Shown here: one piece after another, positions 27,265 through 35,203 of the stretch
How positions within the stretch are numbered: the first letter of the stretch is position 1
Layout of the letters: the number at the start of each line of letters is the position of its first letter
Assembly: GCA_964011275.1 (NCBI GenBank)
Contig: CAXGOB010000003.1
Location: forward strand, 47,992-111,991
DNA: 64,000 nt
Source: UBA7328 sp002471345
GTDB lineage: Bacteria > Bacteroidota > Bacteroidia > Chitinophagales > Saprospiraceae
Direction of reading: 5' to 3'
Translations under genes and position numbers: made by a program
The notes under the pieces: generated by a model
Database searches by the model: none
What the model was told of the DNA's origin: nothing
The model's input: the letters and a program-made list of their open reading frames with translations, nothing else

Positions 27265-28728
27265 ATGATTAAATTGTCGTTTATGAGAGCAATATTGACC
27301 ATCTGTTTAATGAGCTTTTTCTATTTTTTTCTTCCAGCTCAGCAAGTTATCCAATCAGAGGAGCTAAATATAAGATCTCATGTTGCTTTTCACCTTTTAG
27401 GCAAAATTGATGATGTCATTTTGCTTTATCAAGACAAAGGTTATGAAAAGGACATTGTGGCCTTTGATCAAAATATGGTAAGACTTTCAACCAGGACGCC
27501 ATATTTTGAAAAAAAGAGAGTTAACGTCTTAGACCTCAGCAGTCACACAGACTCTTCTTTTCATATTATATATTCATATAAAGAGAAGTCTACAGAGTAC
27601 TTGAAAATCAACAGCTACAACAAATCTGTAGAATTAATTGATTCTGCATCAATAGCAATCAATGAGGCTTTCCAGTATTTTTCACCCTTCCAAACTGAAT
27701 TTTCAGAAGACGGAAGTAAAGTTTCTATTTATAAAGTTTACAATAACCAAGAATTTAGACTTGTTGTCTATGATATTCATAGAAAGGAAACAATAGTAGA
27801 TGAAACGTATAATATTGCAGCGGGCTTTCTAGAAGATGACTTAAACCAAGTCATATTATCTAACTCCGGCGAGTTCTGGATGGTCCTTCAACATTTTAAC
27901 CAAAAAGGGAAAAAAGAAAAGCATCATATGCAAATCCTGAGGGTTAAACCAGAAAGCTCAGCAGAGTTAGATAAGTTTCTGGTGCCACTTCAAGGTATTG
28001 TAACCTCAGATGTGTTTCTTTCTTATAATGATGAACAAGAACGAATGGGGCTTTTTGGTCTTTATAGCGAAAAAGATCATTACAAAGCTGATGGGTTTTT
28101 TGTTTTAAACACAACCTTGGAAAGAGTAAGTGATACAGATATTCAGTTTTATTCTTTTACAGATAACACCATTAACGATCTATATGGTAAAGACGCCAAA
28201 GACAAAACAACAATAGACAATTTTGTCATTGCAGATATAATATGGAGAGCTGATGGGGGAGCATTACTCATCATGGAAATGAGCTATGACTTTTACAGAA
28301 GACCAAATTATGTGGCCCCATCTTATCAGACTTCAGATCCATTTAGATCTAGAGCATGGACCAACCACTTAAATGAAGACATGCTTTTATATTCAATTTC
28401 GCCCGATTCAAAACCAGAGTGGACAAAAGTTATTTATAAACGTCAAAAGTCTCAAGATGACCAGGGAATATACTCGTCATTTTTCACCTTTAAGACTCCT
28501 TCTCGGTTGAGACTTATTTTTAATGATGAAATTAAGACAAGCAACACGGTAAGCGAATATATTTTTGATAGCACAGGACGTGTTAAAAGAAATAGTCTTC
28601 TGAATACGGAGTATCAAAACTTAAAACTCCGAATCAAAGATGCGCTTCAAATCAGCTCTACTGAATTATTGGTGCCAAGCCAAAGAAGCGGGTTTTTAAG
28701 TTTAGTCAAAATTGATTATAGCATTTAG
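27265..28728 (+). CDS. Secreted protein of unknown function
   Basis: I do not recognise a family. The product is about 487 residues with an N-terminal signal peptide (hydrophobic AILTICLMSFFYFFLPA, cleavage before QQVIQ). The rest is soluble and beta-rich, with repeated motifs of the kind LVVYDIHRKETIV and LLYSISPDSKPEWTKVIYKRQKS, which hints at a beta-propeller-like arrangement, but this is a guess. No catalytic motif or sorting domain is seen. ATG 27265 is chosen; ATG 27283 is also possible, and a TTG at 27226 would overlap the divergent ftcD. A strong hairpin terminator follows at 28751-28781. Confidence 0.65.
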   Translation: MIKLSFMRAILTICLMSFFYFFLPAQQVIQSEELNIRSHVAFHLLGKIDDVILLYQDKGYEKDIVAFDQNMVRLSTRTPYFEKKRVNVLDLSSHTDSSFHIIYSYKEKSTEYLKINSYNKSVELIDSASIAINEAFQYFSPFQTEFSEDGSKVSIYKVYNNQEFRLVVYDIHRKETIVDETYNIAAGFLEDDLNQVILSNSGEFWMVLQHFNQKGKKEKHHMQILRVKPESSAELDKFLVPLQGIVTSDVFLSYNDEQERMGLFGLYSEKDHYKADGFFVLNTTLERVSDTDIQFYSFTDNTINDLYGKDAKDKTTIDNFVIADIIWRADGGALLIMEMSYDFYRRPNYVAPSYQTSDPFRSRAWTNHLNEDMLLYSISPDSKPEWTKVIYKRQKSQDDQGIYSSFFTFKTPSRLRLIFNDEIKTSNTVSEYIFDSTGRVKRNSLLNTEYQNLKLRIKDALQISSTELLVPSQRSGFLSLVKIDYSI

Positions 28729-28750
28729 GGTTTAGTGTTCATGAAATAAA

Positions 28751-28781
28751 AAAAGAGAGCCCTTTGAAGGGACTCTCTTTT
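28751..28781. terminator. Bidirectional intrinsic terminator
   Basis: A hairpin AAAAGAGAG-CCCTT / AAGGG-a-CTCTCTTTT with a two-base loop and one bulged A lies between the convergent genes ending at 28728 and 28816. The A-rich and T-rich flanks let it act on both strands. Confidence 0.8.
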
Positions 28782-28815
28782 AATTGATTGATTAAACTTA
28801 GGGAGTAATCAGGTA

Positions 28816-29370
28816 TTATCTGAGAAGGTCGATTTTAACAAATTGATTAGGAAGCTCAGATCGGTATATTTTTACATCAGCACTGATATCTCCTTCTTTC
28901 ACACCAAAGTCGCTCAGAAGTTGAGAAATTGCATTAATTCTATCATCAGCAGTAATTTCGTCATTTTCTTTTTCTACATGCCCGGCAGTAATATTTATGT
29001 TCTGTAACACACCACGATTATATAACTTGGCCAATTCTCGAATGTTATCTACTGCTGATTCATTAAGAAGAGATGATGTTTCATCAAATATTATCAATCT
29101 AGAATTGCTCAGTAGAGCCAGCTCTTCTTCATATTTTTCTTCAGCTTTTTCCACAAGATTATCATGGCTTTCATTCGAGACAAAGTAATCGTGAACAGGT
29201 AAGTAGTTGTATACCACTTTGCCTTCTTCATTTATCTCCACAAGAAAAGGAGCACCATTTATTAATATTATCGTTTTCTTGAGGTTGTCACCTATATGGG
29301 AATCGATTGAGAAAGCTGTGTTTACTTGGGCTAAAAGTAGGAGCGCTGTTATTAAGATTGTGTTTTTCAT
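28816..29370 (-). CDS. Exported protein with OmpA/MotB-like C-terminal region
   Basis: This 184-residue protein has a signal peptide (MKNTILITALLLLAQVNTAFS) and ends with a segment, about residues 100-184, that resembles a divergent OmpA-type peptidoglycan-binding domain. There, FDETSSLLNESAVDNIRELAKLY, INITAGHV and DDRINAISQLLSDFGV follow the beta-alpha-beta order and the RxxxVxxxLxxxGV pattern of that family, but the usual D/R peptidoglycan ligands are not clear. ATG 29370 is used because it begins a proper signal peptide; the open frame extends to 29502 without supporting features. Function unknown. Confidence 0.65.
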   Translation of the reverse strand: MKNTILITALLLLAQVNTAFSIDSHIGDNLKKTIILINGAPFLVEINEEGKVVYNYLPVHDYFVSNESHDNLVEKAEEKYEEELALLSNSRLIIFDETSSLLNESAVDNIRELAKLYNRGVLQNINITAGHVEKENDEITADDRINAISQLLSDFGVKEGDISADVKIYRSELPNQFVKIDLLR

Positions 29371-29557
29371 AGTGTAATATTTAGTTGTTGGTGTCACTAA
29401 ATAATTACTAAATCTTTCAGAATAGTCTAGGGTTTTACGAAAACTTATGAAAATTCGTGGTATCACCTGAAGGTGAAGAGTTGAAGAGCATAGGGTAAAC
29501 ACCTAGTTTTGATGTGGGCTCCCGCAAATCACTATAAAATGGGGACAAACTTGGACC

Positions 29558-30463
29558 TCATTTTAACCGTGCTCGGAGTTTTCCCAAAAGAAGAAATATT
29601 GGTTTAAAGACATCCAGAAATAAATTTTCCCAATAGTAATTGGATAGAGTCGCCCATTTATAAATAGAAAGCGCTTCAGTTAAAGGCAATCTCAAAAAAT
29701 CTTTTAACAATTTGGAGGATGTGTATTGTTCTGGAAAAACCGTCTTGCCATCTCTACCTTCTGCATATGCAGCTTTGATATGCCATAAAAGTTTGTATTT
29801 GTGAGGAGCAACGAGGTGATTGACAGACAAAGATGGTATATAACCGATTCTGTGGCCGATCTCTTTCATTTTGATTTGAACCCTATTCTCTGCAGAATAT
29901 CCTATTTTGTTTTTTTTCATGCCAATGTCTTCATCAAACCCTCCGATAGCCAATAACATCTCTTTTTTAAAGAAAATATTTCCTCCCCAATTATAATCTT
30001 CCTTAAGTACCACCTCTTGATCTGACAATTTGGGCTTTGTGCCAAATGTTGGCTTCATCCATCTGGGTTTTGAATAATGCCACCATGAATTAATGTGCCC
30101 TCCAAAACAATCATACTTGTCCCATTTGATTATATCAAGAGCTTTTTCTACAAAATCCTCTGGCACGATGCAGTCGTCATCAAGATAAGCCACCCACTTT
30201 GTTTTAGAAGAATAAGCTCCGCTGTTGCGAGCAATGCTCAGGCCGGCCCTTTTTTCTTCGACGAGGGATATATTCGGACTGCCAATGATCAGGGTTCTAA
30301 TTTCTGCGGAGACTTTAGGGCAATCGTAGTTATTAACAATAACAACATTAAAATTAATAGGATTGATAGATTGGGCGGAAATAGAATTAAGACAAAGGCG
30401 TAGGATATTATTTCTATTGTATGTGCATATAATTATTGTCAGTATTTTTGAAGAGATGTTCAA
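29558..30463 (-). CDS. Family 2 glycosyltransferase
   Basis: This 301-residue GT-A glycosyltransferase shows TIIICTYNRNNILRLCLNSI, KRAGLSIARNSGAYSSK, the DxD site AYLDDDCIVPEDFV, and the acceptor-side GGNIFFKKEMLLAIGGFDEDIG. It resembles rhamnosyl/galactosyl-type GT2 enzymes of surface glycan clusters; donor and acceptor are unknown. It belongs to a second glycan island (29.5-34.3 kb) whose genes alternate in strand. The divergent GT2 gene starts 13 bases away, so the two share a very short promoter region. Confidence 0.88.
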   Translation of the reverse strand: MNISSKILTIIICTYNRNNILRLCLNSISAQSINPINFNVVIVNNYDCPKVSAEIRTLIIGSPNISLVEEKRAGLSIARNSGAYSSKTKWVAYLDDDCIVPEDFVEKALDIIKWDKYDCFGGHINSWWHYSKPRWMKPTFGTKPKLSDQEVVLKEDYNWGGNIFFKKEMLLAIGGFDEDIGMKKNKIGYSAENRVQIKMKEIGHRIGYIPSLSVNHLVAPHKYKLLWHIKAAYAEGRDGKTVFPEQYTSSKLLKDFLRLPLTEALSIYKWATLSNYYWENLFLDVFKPIFLLLGKLRARLK

Positions 30464-30476
30464 ATTAAAGTGCTAA

Positions 30477-31358
30477 ATGTCTGTAGCGGTAATTATACCA
30501 ATTTATAATGCGCAAAAATATATCTCAGAGGCTATAGATTCTTGTTTGCTACAAAATGAAGTAAAACAAATCATATTGGTTGATGATGGTAGTGAAGATG
30601 ATTCATTAAAAATATGTCAAAAGATTGCAAAAAAGTACAATCATATTTATGTACACAGCCACAAAAAAAATAAAGGAAGGTCTGCCGCGAGAAATGCAGG
30701 AATGAAAATTGTAAAAGAAGCCTTCTTTTCATTTTTGGATGCTGATGATTACTTTTGGAAAAACAGGTTTGTCAAGCCTTTTTCTTTTATGAATTCACAC
30801 TTCGAGGCTGATGGAGTATATGAAGCAGTAGCAAGTGATTTAAGAGAAGACGTCAGTCAAGAGATTTATCAAGAAAGAACGGGAATTAAAAAAGGTATAC
30901 TACCGGAAGATTTATTTAGTCATCTTCTTTTAAGCGATGAGCACTTTAGCATAATTGGGTGCACATTTAGAGCTTCAAGTATTATTGGCCACTTTTGGTT
31001 TGACGAGTCCTTAGGAGTTGGAGAAGACACCGATTTTTTATGGCAATTGGCTAGGACTCAATCCTTATTAGGAATTCATTCAGAACCCACAGTAGTTCGA
31101 AGAGTACACAGTGGCAATACTGCATTTAATAAACCACTCTCCATTAAAGGAAAATATCATCTTTATAAAAAATGGAAAAACAACCTTGAAAACACGAATC
31201 TGCCTAAAAAAATTAAGAAGAAAATCATCTCTTCTTATTCATATTATAAGTCTCTATATAACTCACCAAATGGCGACCACCGCCTTATTGAACAAAGACT
31301 GTATCAAGGGGTAGAGTTTCTAAAAAGACCATCTCTGTGGCCTAGCTTTTTCCGATAA
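30477..31358 (+). CDS. Family 2 glycosyltransferase
   Basis: This 293-residue GT2 protein has SVAVIIPIYNAQKYISEAIDSCL, LVDDGSEDDSLKIC, GRSAARNAGMKI and the DxD site SFLDADDYFWKNRF. The GVGEDTDFLWQLA block is the late ED motif. The C-terminal tail is rich in lysine. It is divergent from the GT2 gene at 29558-30463 and convergent with the GT4 gene at 31342, whose 3' end it overlaps by 17 bases. Donor and acceptor are unknown. Confidence 0.88.
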   Translation: MSVAVIIPIYNAQKYISEAIDSCLLQNEVKQIILVDDGSEDDSLKICQKIAKKYNHIYVHSHKKNKGRSAARNAGMKIVKEAFFSFLDADDYFWKNRFVKPFSFMNSHFEADGVYEAVASDLREDVSQEIYQERTGIKKGILPEDLFSHLLLSDEHFSIIGCTFRASSIIGHFWFDESLGVGEDTDFLWQLARTQSLLGIHSEPTVVRRVHSGNTAFNKPLSIKGKYHLYKKWKNNLENTNLPKKIKKKIISSYSYYKSLYNSPNGDHRLIEQRLYQGVEFLKRPSLWPSFFR

Positions 31359-32490
31359 GGGTTAAGTACAATTCTTTATAGCGTTCTATAACAACTTCGC
31401 TACTGAATTGGGCTTTGGCAAAACGACGTATTTCTTTTGGGTCTAAAGAGGCTTGGTTCTGCATCATATTATACAAAGCATGAAGAAGGTCTTGTGTCGT
31501 TTGTCCAATAAAAAGGCAGGCTTGATTTTTAAACCATTTTTCTGTCACCCCGGACCGAGTACTTATAAATGGAACACCACTTGCCAGAGCTTCGGCCAGG
31601 ACTATTCCAAACGTCTCTGTATCGCTTGGTAATACCAAGCAATGGCACTTTCCTAAATGTGAAGCAACGTCCTCTTGATTAAGCCTTCCTGTAAAGCGAA
31701 CCATACTAGAAGAACCAAGACTCCGTGCTTGTTTTTTCAAAGAAGGAAGAAGTGGTCCATCACCAATTATGTTTAGTTGTATGTTTTCGTTTTTTTGCCA
31801 CAATTGTTCAAAAGCGGCAATTAGTATATTGACTCTCTTTCTTGGAATAAGTTCTCCAATAAATACAAATGTGAAATTCTCGAATTTTTCTTTTGCAAGA
31901 TTGAATTTGTTGAAGTCTATATAATTTGGAAAGACTATTGGGTTTATTTTGATATGTTTTTTTAGAGCTTTTGCTAGTTTGTCTCCTACCGCAATCACAG
32001 CTTTTGCACTTGACGACGACCTTTCTAATAAATCTTTATGATAACCAGGCACCTTATTACTAACAATATGTGATTCATGAAGAGTCATGATAAAGGGTGT
32101 TTCTTTTTCTTCTCTAATAAGGCTCGCTACATATCCCCCCAAATAAGTATGAGCATGAATCATATCAGGCCACCCATAATGATTACAATGTTTAATGACT
32201 TCATTCTTGTATCGATTAGCCCATTTCTTGATTCCCCAGGCATTATTTCTGGGCCAAAAAGGCATCTCCATGACATATTCATTCAGGCCAATTTCCTTTT
32301 TGAAAACTTTTTTAGTAAAAGTTCCTTTTAATAAAAACCGGACACTCATGCTTGCATGAAAAACTTTGATGTCTAGCCCCTGCTCATACATAAGCCTAGC
32401 TTGGTGCTTTATAAAATCCCCTTCTGCTTCATGTAAGCTGTTGGGGTACCATGCAGAGATGACTAATATTTTCGGATATTTACTGAGCAT
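31342..32490 (-). CDS. Family 4 glycosyltransferase
   Basis: This 382-residue GT-B glycosyltransferase has an N-terminal KILVISAWYPNSLHEAEGDFIKHQARL, IHAHTYLGGYVASLI, then FVFIGELIPRKRVNILIAAFEQL and the retaining-enzyme motif VLPSDTETFGIVLAEALASGVPFISTR. All usual features are intact. It lies on the minus strand between plus-strand GT2 genes, overlapping the end of one by 17 bases and divergent from the next by 14. Specificity unknown. Confidence 0.9.
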   Translation of the reverse strand: MLSKYPKILVISAWYPNSLHEAEGDFIKHQARLMYEQGLDIKVFHASMSVRFLLKGTFTKKVFKKEIGLNEYVMEMPFWPRNNAWGIKKWANRYKNEVIKHCNHYGWPDMIHAHTYLGGYVASLIREEKETPFIMTLHESHIVSNKVPGYHKDLLERSSSSAKAVIAVGDKLAKALKKHIKINPIVFPNYIDFNKFNLAKEKFENFTFVFIGELIPRKRVNILIAAFEQLWQKNENIQLNIIGDGPLLPSLKKQARSLGSSSMVRFTGRLNQEDVASHLGKCHCLVLPSDTETFGIVLAEALASGVPFISTRSGVTEKWFKNQACLFIGQTTQDLLHALYNMMQNQASLDPKEIRRFAKAQFSSEVVIERYKELYLTLIGKS

Positions 32491-32504
32491 ATGCTTATGT
32501 AAAT

Positions 32505-33371
32505 ATGATGCATTGTTCTGTTATTATTCCACATTTAAATCAAACTGATCATCTTAGAAAATGTATAAATGCTTTGACAGAACAGGAAAGTGATGGTATC
32601 AATTTCGAAATCATAGTTGTGGATAATGGCTCTGAGGGAAATATTGAGGAAGTCGTTAACTCTAATTCAATTAAAGTACTTTATGTAAAGGATATTCAAA
32701 ACCCTTATGCTTGTCGCAATCACGGCATTCAATATTCTCAAGGAGAAGTTGTTGCATTTTTGGATGCTAAATGCGTGCCTACTAAAAATTGGTTGAAACA
32801 TGGATTTCGTAAATCTGTTGATTTTGACATTGTGGCAGGGAGGTATAATGTAGAGTCAGATATGAAGTTATCATCCAAGGTGTTTCCTCTTATGTATCTT
32901 AATAGCAGAAAGAATGTTCAAAAAAAACACGGTGTGACAGCCGGAAATCTTTTTGTAAAAAGACATGTTTTTGACGTTTTAGGAAAATTTAAAACTACCT
33001 CTACAAGTGGTAATGATATCCTCTTTACCAAAAGAGCAATTTATGAAGGGTTAACTATAGGTTCCGCTGAGAGGGCAGTTGTGAATTATCCCAAGAAAGA
33101 GTTTGGCTCATTGATTTCTGATATTGGAAAGTATGGAAAAGGTTCTGCACTTACTGGGCAAAAGTCCTTCCTTAATGTTTTTTCTTATCTAATGCCAATG
33201 CGTTTCACGACAATGAGATCAGCAATAAAGTATAGAAAATTCGAATTTTCATTAGTAGAAAAGGTTAAGATTTGGTTTTATATATGGCGGGCAAAAATTC
33301 AATTTGCTTTTGGTATCATCCAAGGCCTTTTGCTCAATTCGCCTAAAGAACAGGGTCAATCAACATTATGA
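32505..33371 (+). CDS. Family 2 glycosyltransferase
   Basis: This 288-residue GT2 protein has CSVIIPHLNQTDHLRKCINAL, VVDNGSEGNIEEVV, NPYACRNHGIQYSQG and VAFLDAKCVPTKNWL. The last motif stands where the DxD normally lies but reads DAK, so the second Asp is replaced by Lys; this is seen in some GT2 members and may change metal use. GNLFVKRHVFDVLGKF is the acceptor-side block. Start is the first of two adjacent ATGs. It overlaps the acyltransferase-like gene that follows by four bases (ATGA), which suggests that the two products work together. Confidence 0.85.
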   Translation: MMHCSVIIPHLNQTDHLRKCINALTEQESDGINFEIIVVDNGSEGNIEEVVNSNSIKVLYVKDIQNPYACRNHGIQYSQGEVVAFLDAKCVPTKNWLKHGFRKSVDFDIVAGRYNVESDMKLSSKVFPLMYLNSRKNVQKKHGVTAGNLFVKRHVFDVLGKFKTTSTSGNDILFTKRAIYEGLTIGSAERAVVNYPKKEFGSLISDIGKYGKGSALTGQKSFLNVFSYLMPMRFTTMRSAIKYRKFEFSLVEKVKIWFYIWRAKIQFAFGIIQGLLLNSPKEQGQSTL

Positions 33372-34324
33372 TAGATCACAAGGAGGTTTACAAATCACAA
33401 TTTGAAGAATGGGAAGGACTGCCAGTCTTTTTCAAACCTTGGTATCTAGAAGCCATTTGTGGAGAGAATGGCTGGGACGTATGTATAAGTAAAGATAAGG
33501 GAGGGAGAATAGAGGGAGTTATGCCTTACTACAAATCAAAAAAGTATGGCATACCTCACATCACAATGCCTCTGTTAGCACCTTATCTAGGACCTTGGCT
33601 TATTTATCCTTTGAACACACAAAAGCTTGTTTCAAAATATTCTTTTGAAAAAAAAGTGATTAGTAACTTATTATCACAATTGCCGGATGTGTCATTAATA
33701 AAAATGCATTTCCACCCATCAATAAACAATGTATTACCATCCTATTGGGCGGGATATGAAACTCACGTGAGATATACATATATCGTCAATAGTAAAGAGG
33801 AAGGTGATTTGTGGGCGGCACTAGATTCCAAACAACGAAACATTATATCTACTGCACAAAACAAATTTCAAATTGTAATGTCCGAAGATATAGATCAATT
33901 CTATAACCTTAATTGTAAGAGCTTTACTCGTAATGGAGGCGAAGTATTGTATGATAGAAATTATATTGTCAATATCTATAATGCTCTGAAAGAGAATAAT
34001 GCGGGCAAAATACTATTCAGTAAAGATGAAAATGATCAAACCCATGCAGGAATACTGTTAGTCAAAGATCACCTATCCACCTATTGCCTTGCAATTGGTA
34101 ATAATCCCAGGCACAAAAATTCAGGATCTCTTTCTCATTTGATGTGGCATTGTGTTCGAACCTCATTAGAAGAAACTGAATATTTCAATTTTGAAGGAAG
34201 CATGATTCCTAATATTGAAAAGTTTTTTAGATCATTTGGAGGGGAGCTGACGCCTTATTATAGGATACAGAAAACAAAAAACAAATTCTTGAAAGGCGTC
34301 TTTGCCTGGACGGGAAAACTTTAA
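33368..34324 (+). CDS. FemAB/GNAT-like transferase of a glycan island
   Basis: This 318-residue protein resembles the Acetyltransf_6 / FemAB-like group: two GNAT-related halves, the first with ISKDKGGRIEGVMPYYKSKKYG and the second with AGILLVKDHLSTYCLAIGNNPRHKNSGSLSHLMWH. It ends with YFNFEGSMIPNIEKFFRSFGGE, a block common in this group. Such proteins transfer acyl or aminoacyl groups, and in glycan clusters they often modify sugars or peptide side groups. It is translationally coupled to the preceding GT2 gene. The exact substrate cannot be inferred. Confidence 0.8.
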   Translation: MIDHKEVYKSQFEEWEGLPVFFKPWYLEAICGENGWDVCISKDKGGRIEGVMPYYKSKKYGIPHITMPLLAPYLGPWLIYPLNTQKLVSKYSFEKKVISNLLSQLPDVSLIKMHFHPSINNVLPSYWAGYETHVRYTYIVNSKEEGDLWAALDSKQRNIISTAQNKFQIVMSEDIDQFYNLNCKSFTRNGGEVLYDRNYIVNIYNALKENNAGKILFSKDENDQTHAGILLVKDHLSTYCLAIGNNPRHKNSGSLSHLMWHCVRTSLEETEYFNFEGSMIPNIEKFFRSFGGELTPYYRIQKTKNKFLKGVFAWTGKL

Positions 34325-34330
34325 AGTATC

Positions 34331-34362
34331 AAAGCTCAAAGAAGATCGCTTTAGAGCCTTTT
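34331..34362. terminator. Weak hairpin between convergent genes
   Basis: AAAGCTCAAAG and CTTTAGAGCCTTT form an imperfect stem with bulges in the 26-base gap between the FemAB-like gene and ybeY, overlapping the ybeY stop. It may act as a weak two-way terminator. Confidence 0.3.
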
Positions 34363-34776
34363 CAGATAATAATCCTCTTTTGTTCTCATCTCAATAATTT
34401 CAGGTTCAGATTTGTCGCCATAACCAACAAGGTGTAACACCCCGTGGACAATTACCCGGTTGAGCTCGGATTCAAAGGAGAGATTATTTTGATGGGCATT
34501 TTCTTTTACTCTATCTATACTAATAAAAAGATCTCCAGACATTGGATCTTCGTGCATTGGAAACGTGATAATGTCTGTATAATAATCATGATCCAAATAT
34601 TCTTTGTTCATCTTCAAAAGATAATTATCTGAACAGAATATCACTGAGATATTTCCTAATTCTGAACCATGGTCTCTTAGAATCGTTTTAATGAGATTTA
34701 TTATGGATGATTCTGTGGGGTGATGATAAACTATTTCTTCACAAAAGAAAAACACACCTGATGTAATGTCCATCAA
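34351..34776 (-). CDS. ybeY: Endoribonuclease YbeY (rRNA maturation factor)
   Basis: This 141-residue metalloprotein acts in 16S rRNA 3'-end maturation and ribosome quality control. DYYTDIITFPM, GDLFISIDRV and VIVHGVLHLVGYGDKSE match the family. The zinc site normally reads HGxLHLxGYDH; here H111 and H115 are present but the third ligand position holds D121. I believe this is common in Bacteroidota YbeY and would keep metal binding. It is the last gene of an apparent operon after the DUF4175 and RsbW-like genes, 6 bases downstream of the latter. Confidence 0.9.
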   Translation of the reverse strand: MMDITSGVFFFCEEIVYHHPTESSIINLIKTILRDHGSELGNISVIFCSDNYLLKMNKEYLDHDYYTDIITFPMHEDPMSGDLFISIDRVKENAHQNNLSFESELNRVIVHGVLHLVGYGDKSEPEIIEMRTKEDYYLKRL

Positions 34777-34782
34777 CTAATA

Positions 34783-35181
34783 TCAAATGGCGAAAAAGAG
34801 CTTTACAGTACTTCCATTGTTATCAAAGGAAATCTTGTCACAGAGCTCTTTCATTAAAAACACACCTCTGCCGCTGCACTCACAGATATTTTCTTGGCAA
34901 GTAGGGTCTGGGAGGTTTTTGGGGTTAAACCCTGTTCCTTCATCTGACACCATAATGACCAGTCCCTTTTGAGTTTTCTGAGATTGAATTAATACTTGTT
35001 TTTCTAGATCTTGATTGTTGCCATGAATGATTGCATTGTTTACAGCTTCAGTTAAGCTAATTAAAATGTCAGGAAATTTGTCCAGGCTAATTCTATAGTG
35101 CTTCTGGAGAGATTCTGCATATTGCTCTACCTGTACTACATTGGTAATACAAGAAGAAAGTGCTAGTGACAGTTCGGTCAT
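34783..35181 (-). CDS. RsbW/SpoIIAB-like anti-sigma serine kinase (HATPase)
   Basis: This 132-residue single-domain GHKL ATPase has the N box LTEAVNNAIIHGNN (about 43-56), the G1 box SDEGTGFNP and the G2 box GRGVFLMKELCD. Such proteins bind a sigma factor or other target and phosphorylate a STAS antagonist; a SpoIIE-type phosphatase reverses this. A phosphatase of that type is encoded at 1872-3107, but no antagonist is visible. It lies between the DUF4175 gene (22 bases upstream) and ybeY (6 bases downstream), on the same strand. Confidence 0.88.
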   Translation of the reverse strand: MTELSLALSSCITNVVQVEQYAESLQKHYRISLDKFPDILISLTEAVNNAIIHGNNQDLEKQVLIQSQKTQKGLVIMVSDEGTGFNPKNLPDPTCQENICECSGRGVFLMKELCDKISFDNNGSTVKLFFAI

Positions 35182-35203
35182 GCTTTTATTCGTTTACCTA
35201 TAC

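Noticed and set aside
29371..29502. Extension of the OmpA-like gene upstream to 29502
   Set aside because: The extra 44 residues come before a complete signal peptide, which marks the real start at 29370.
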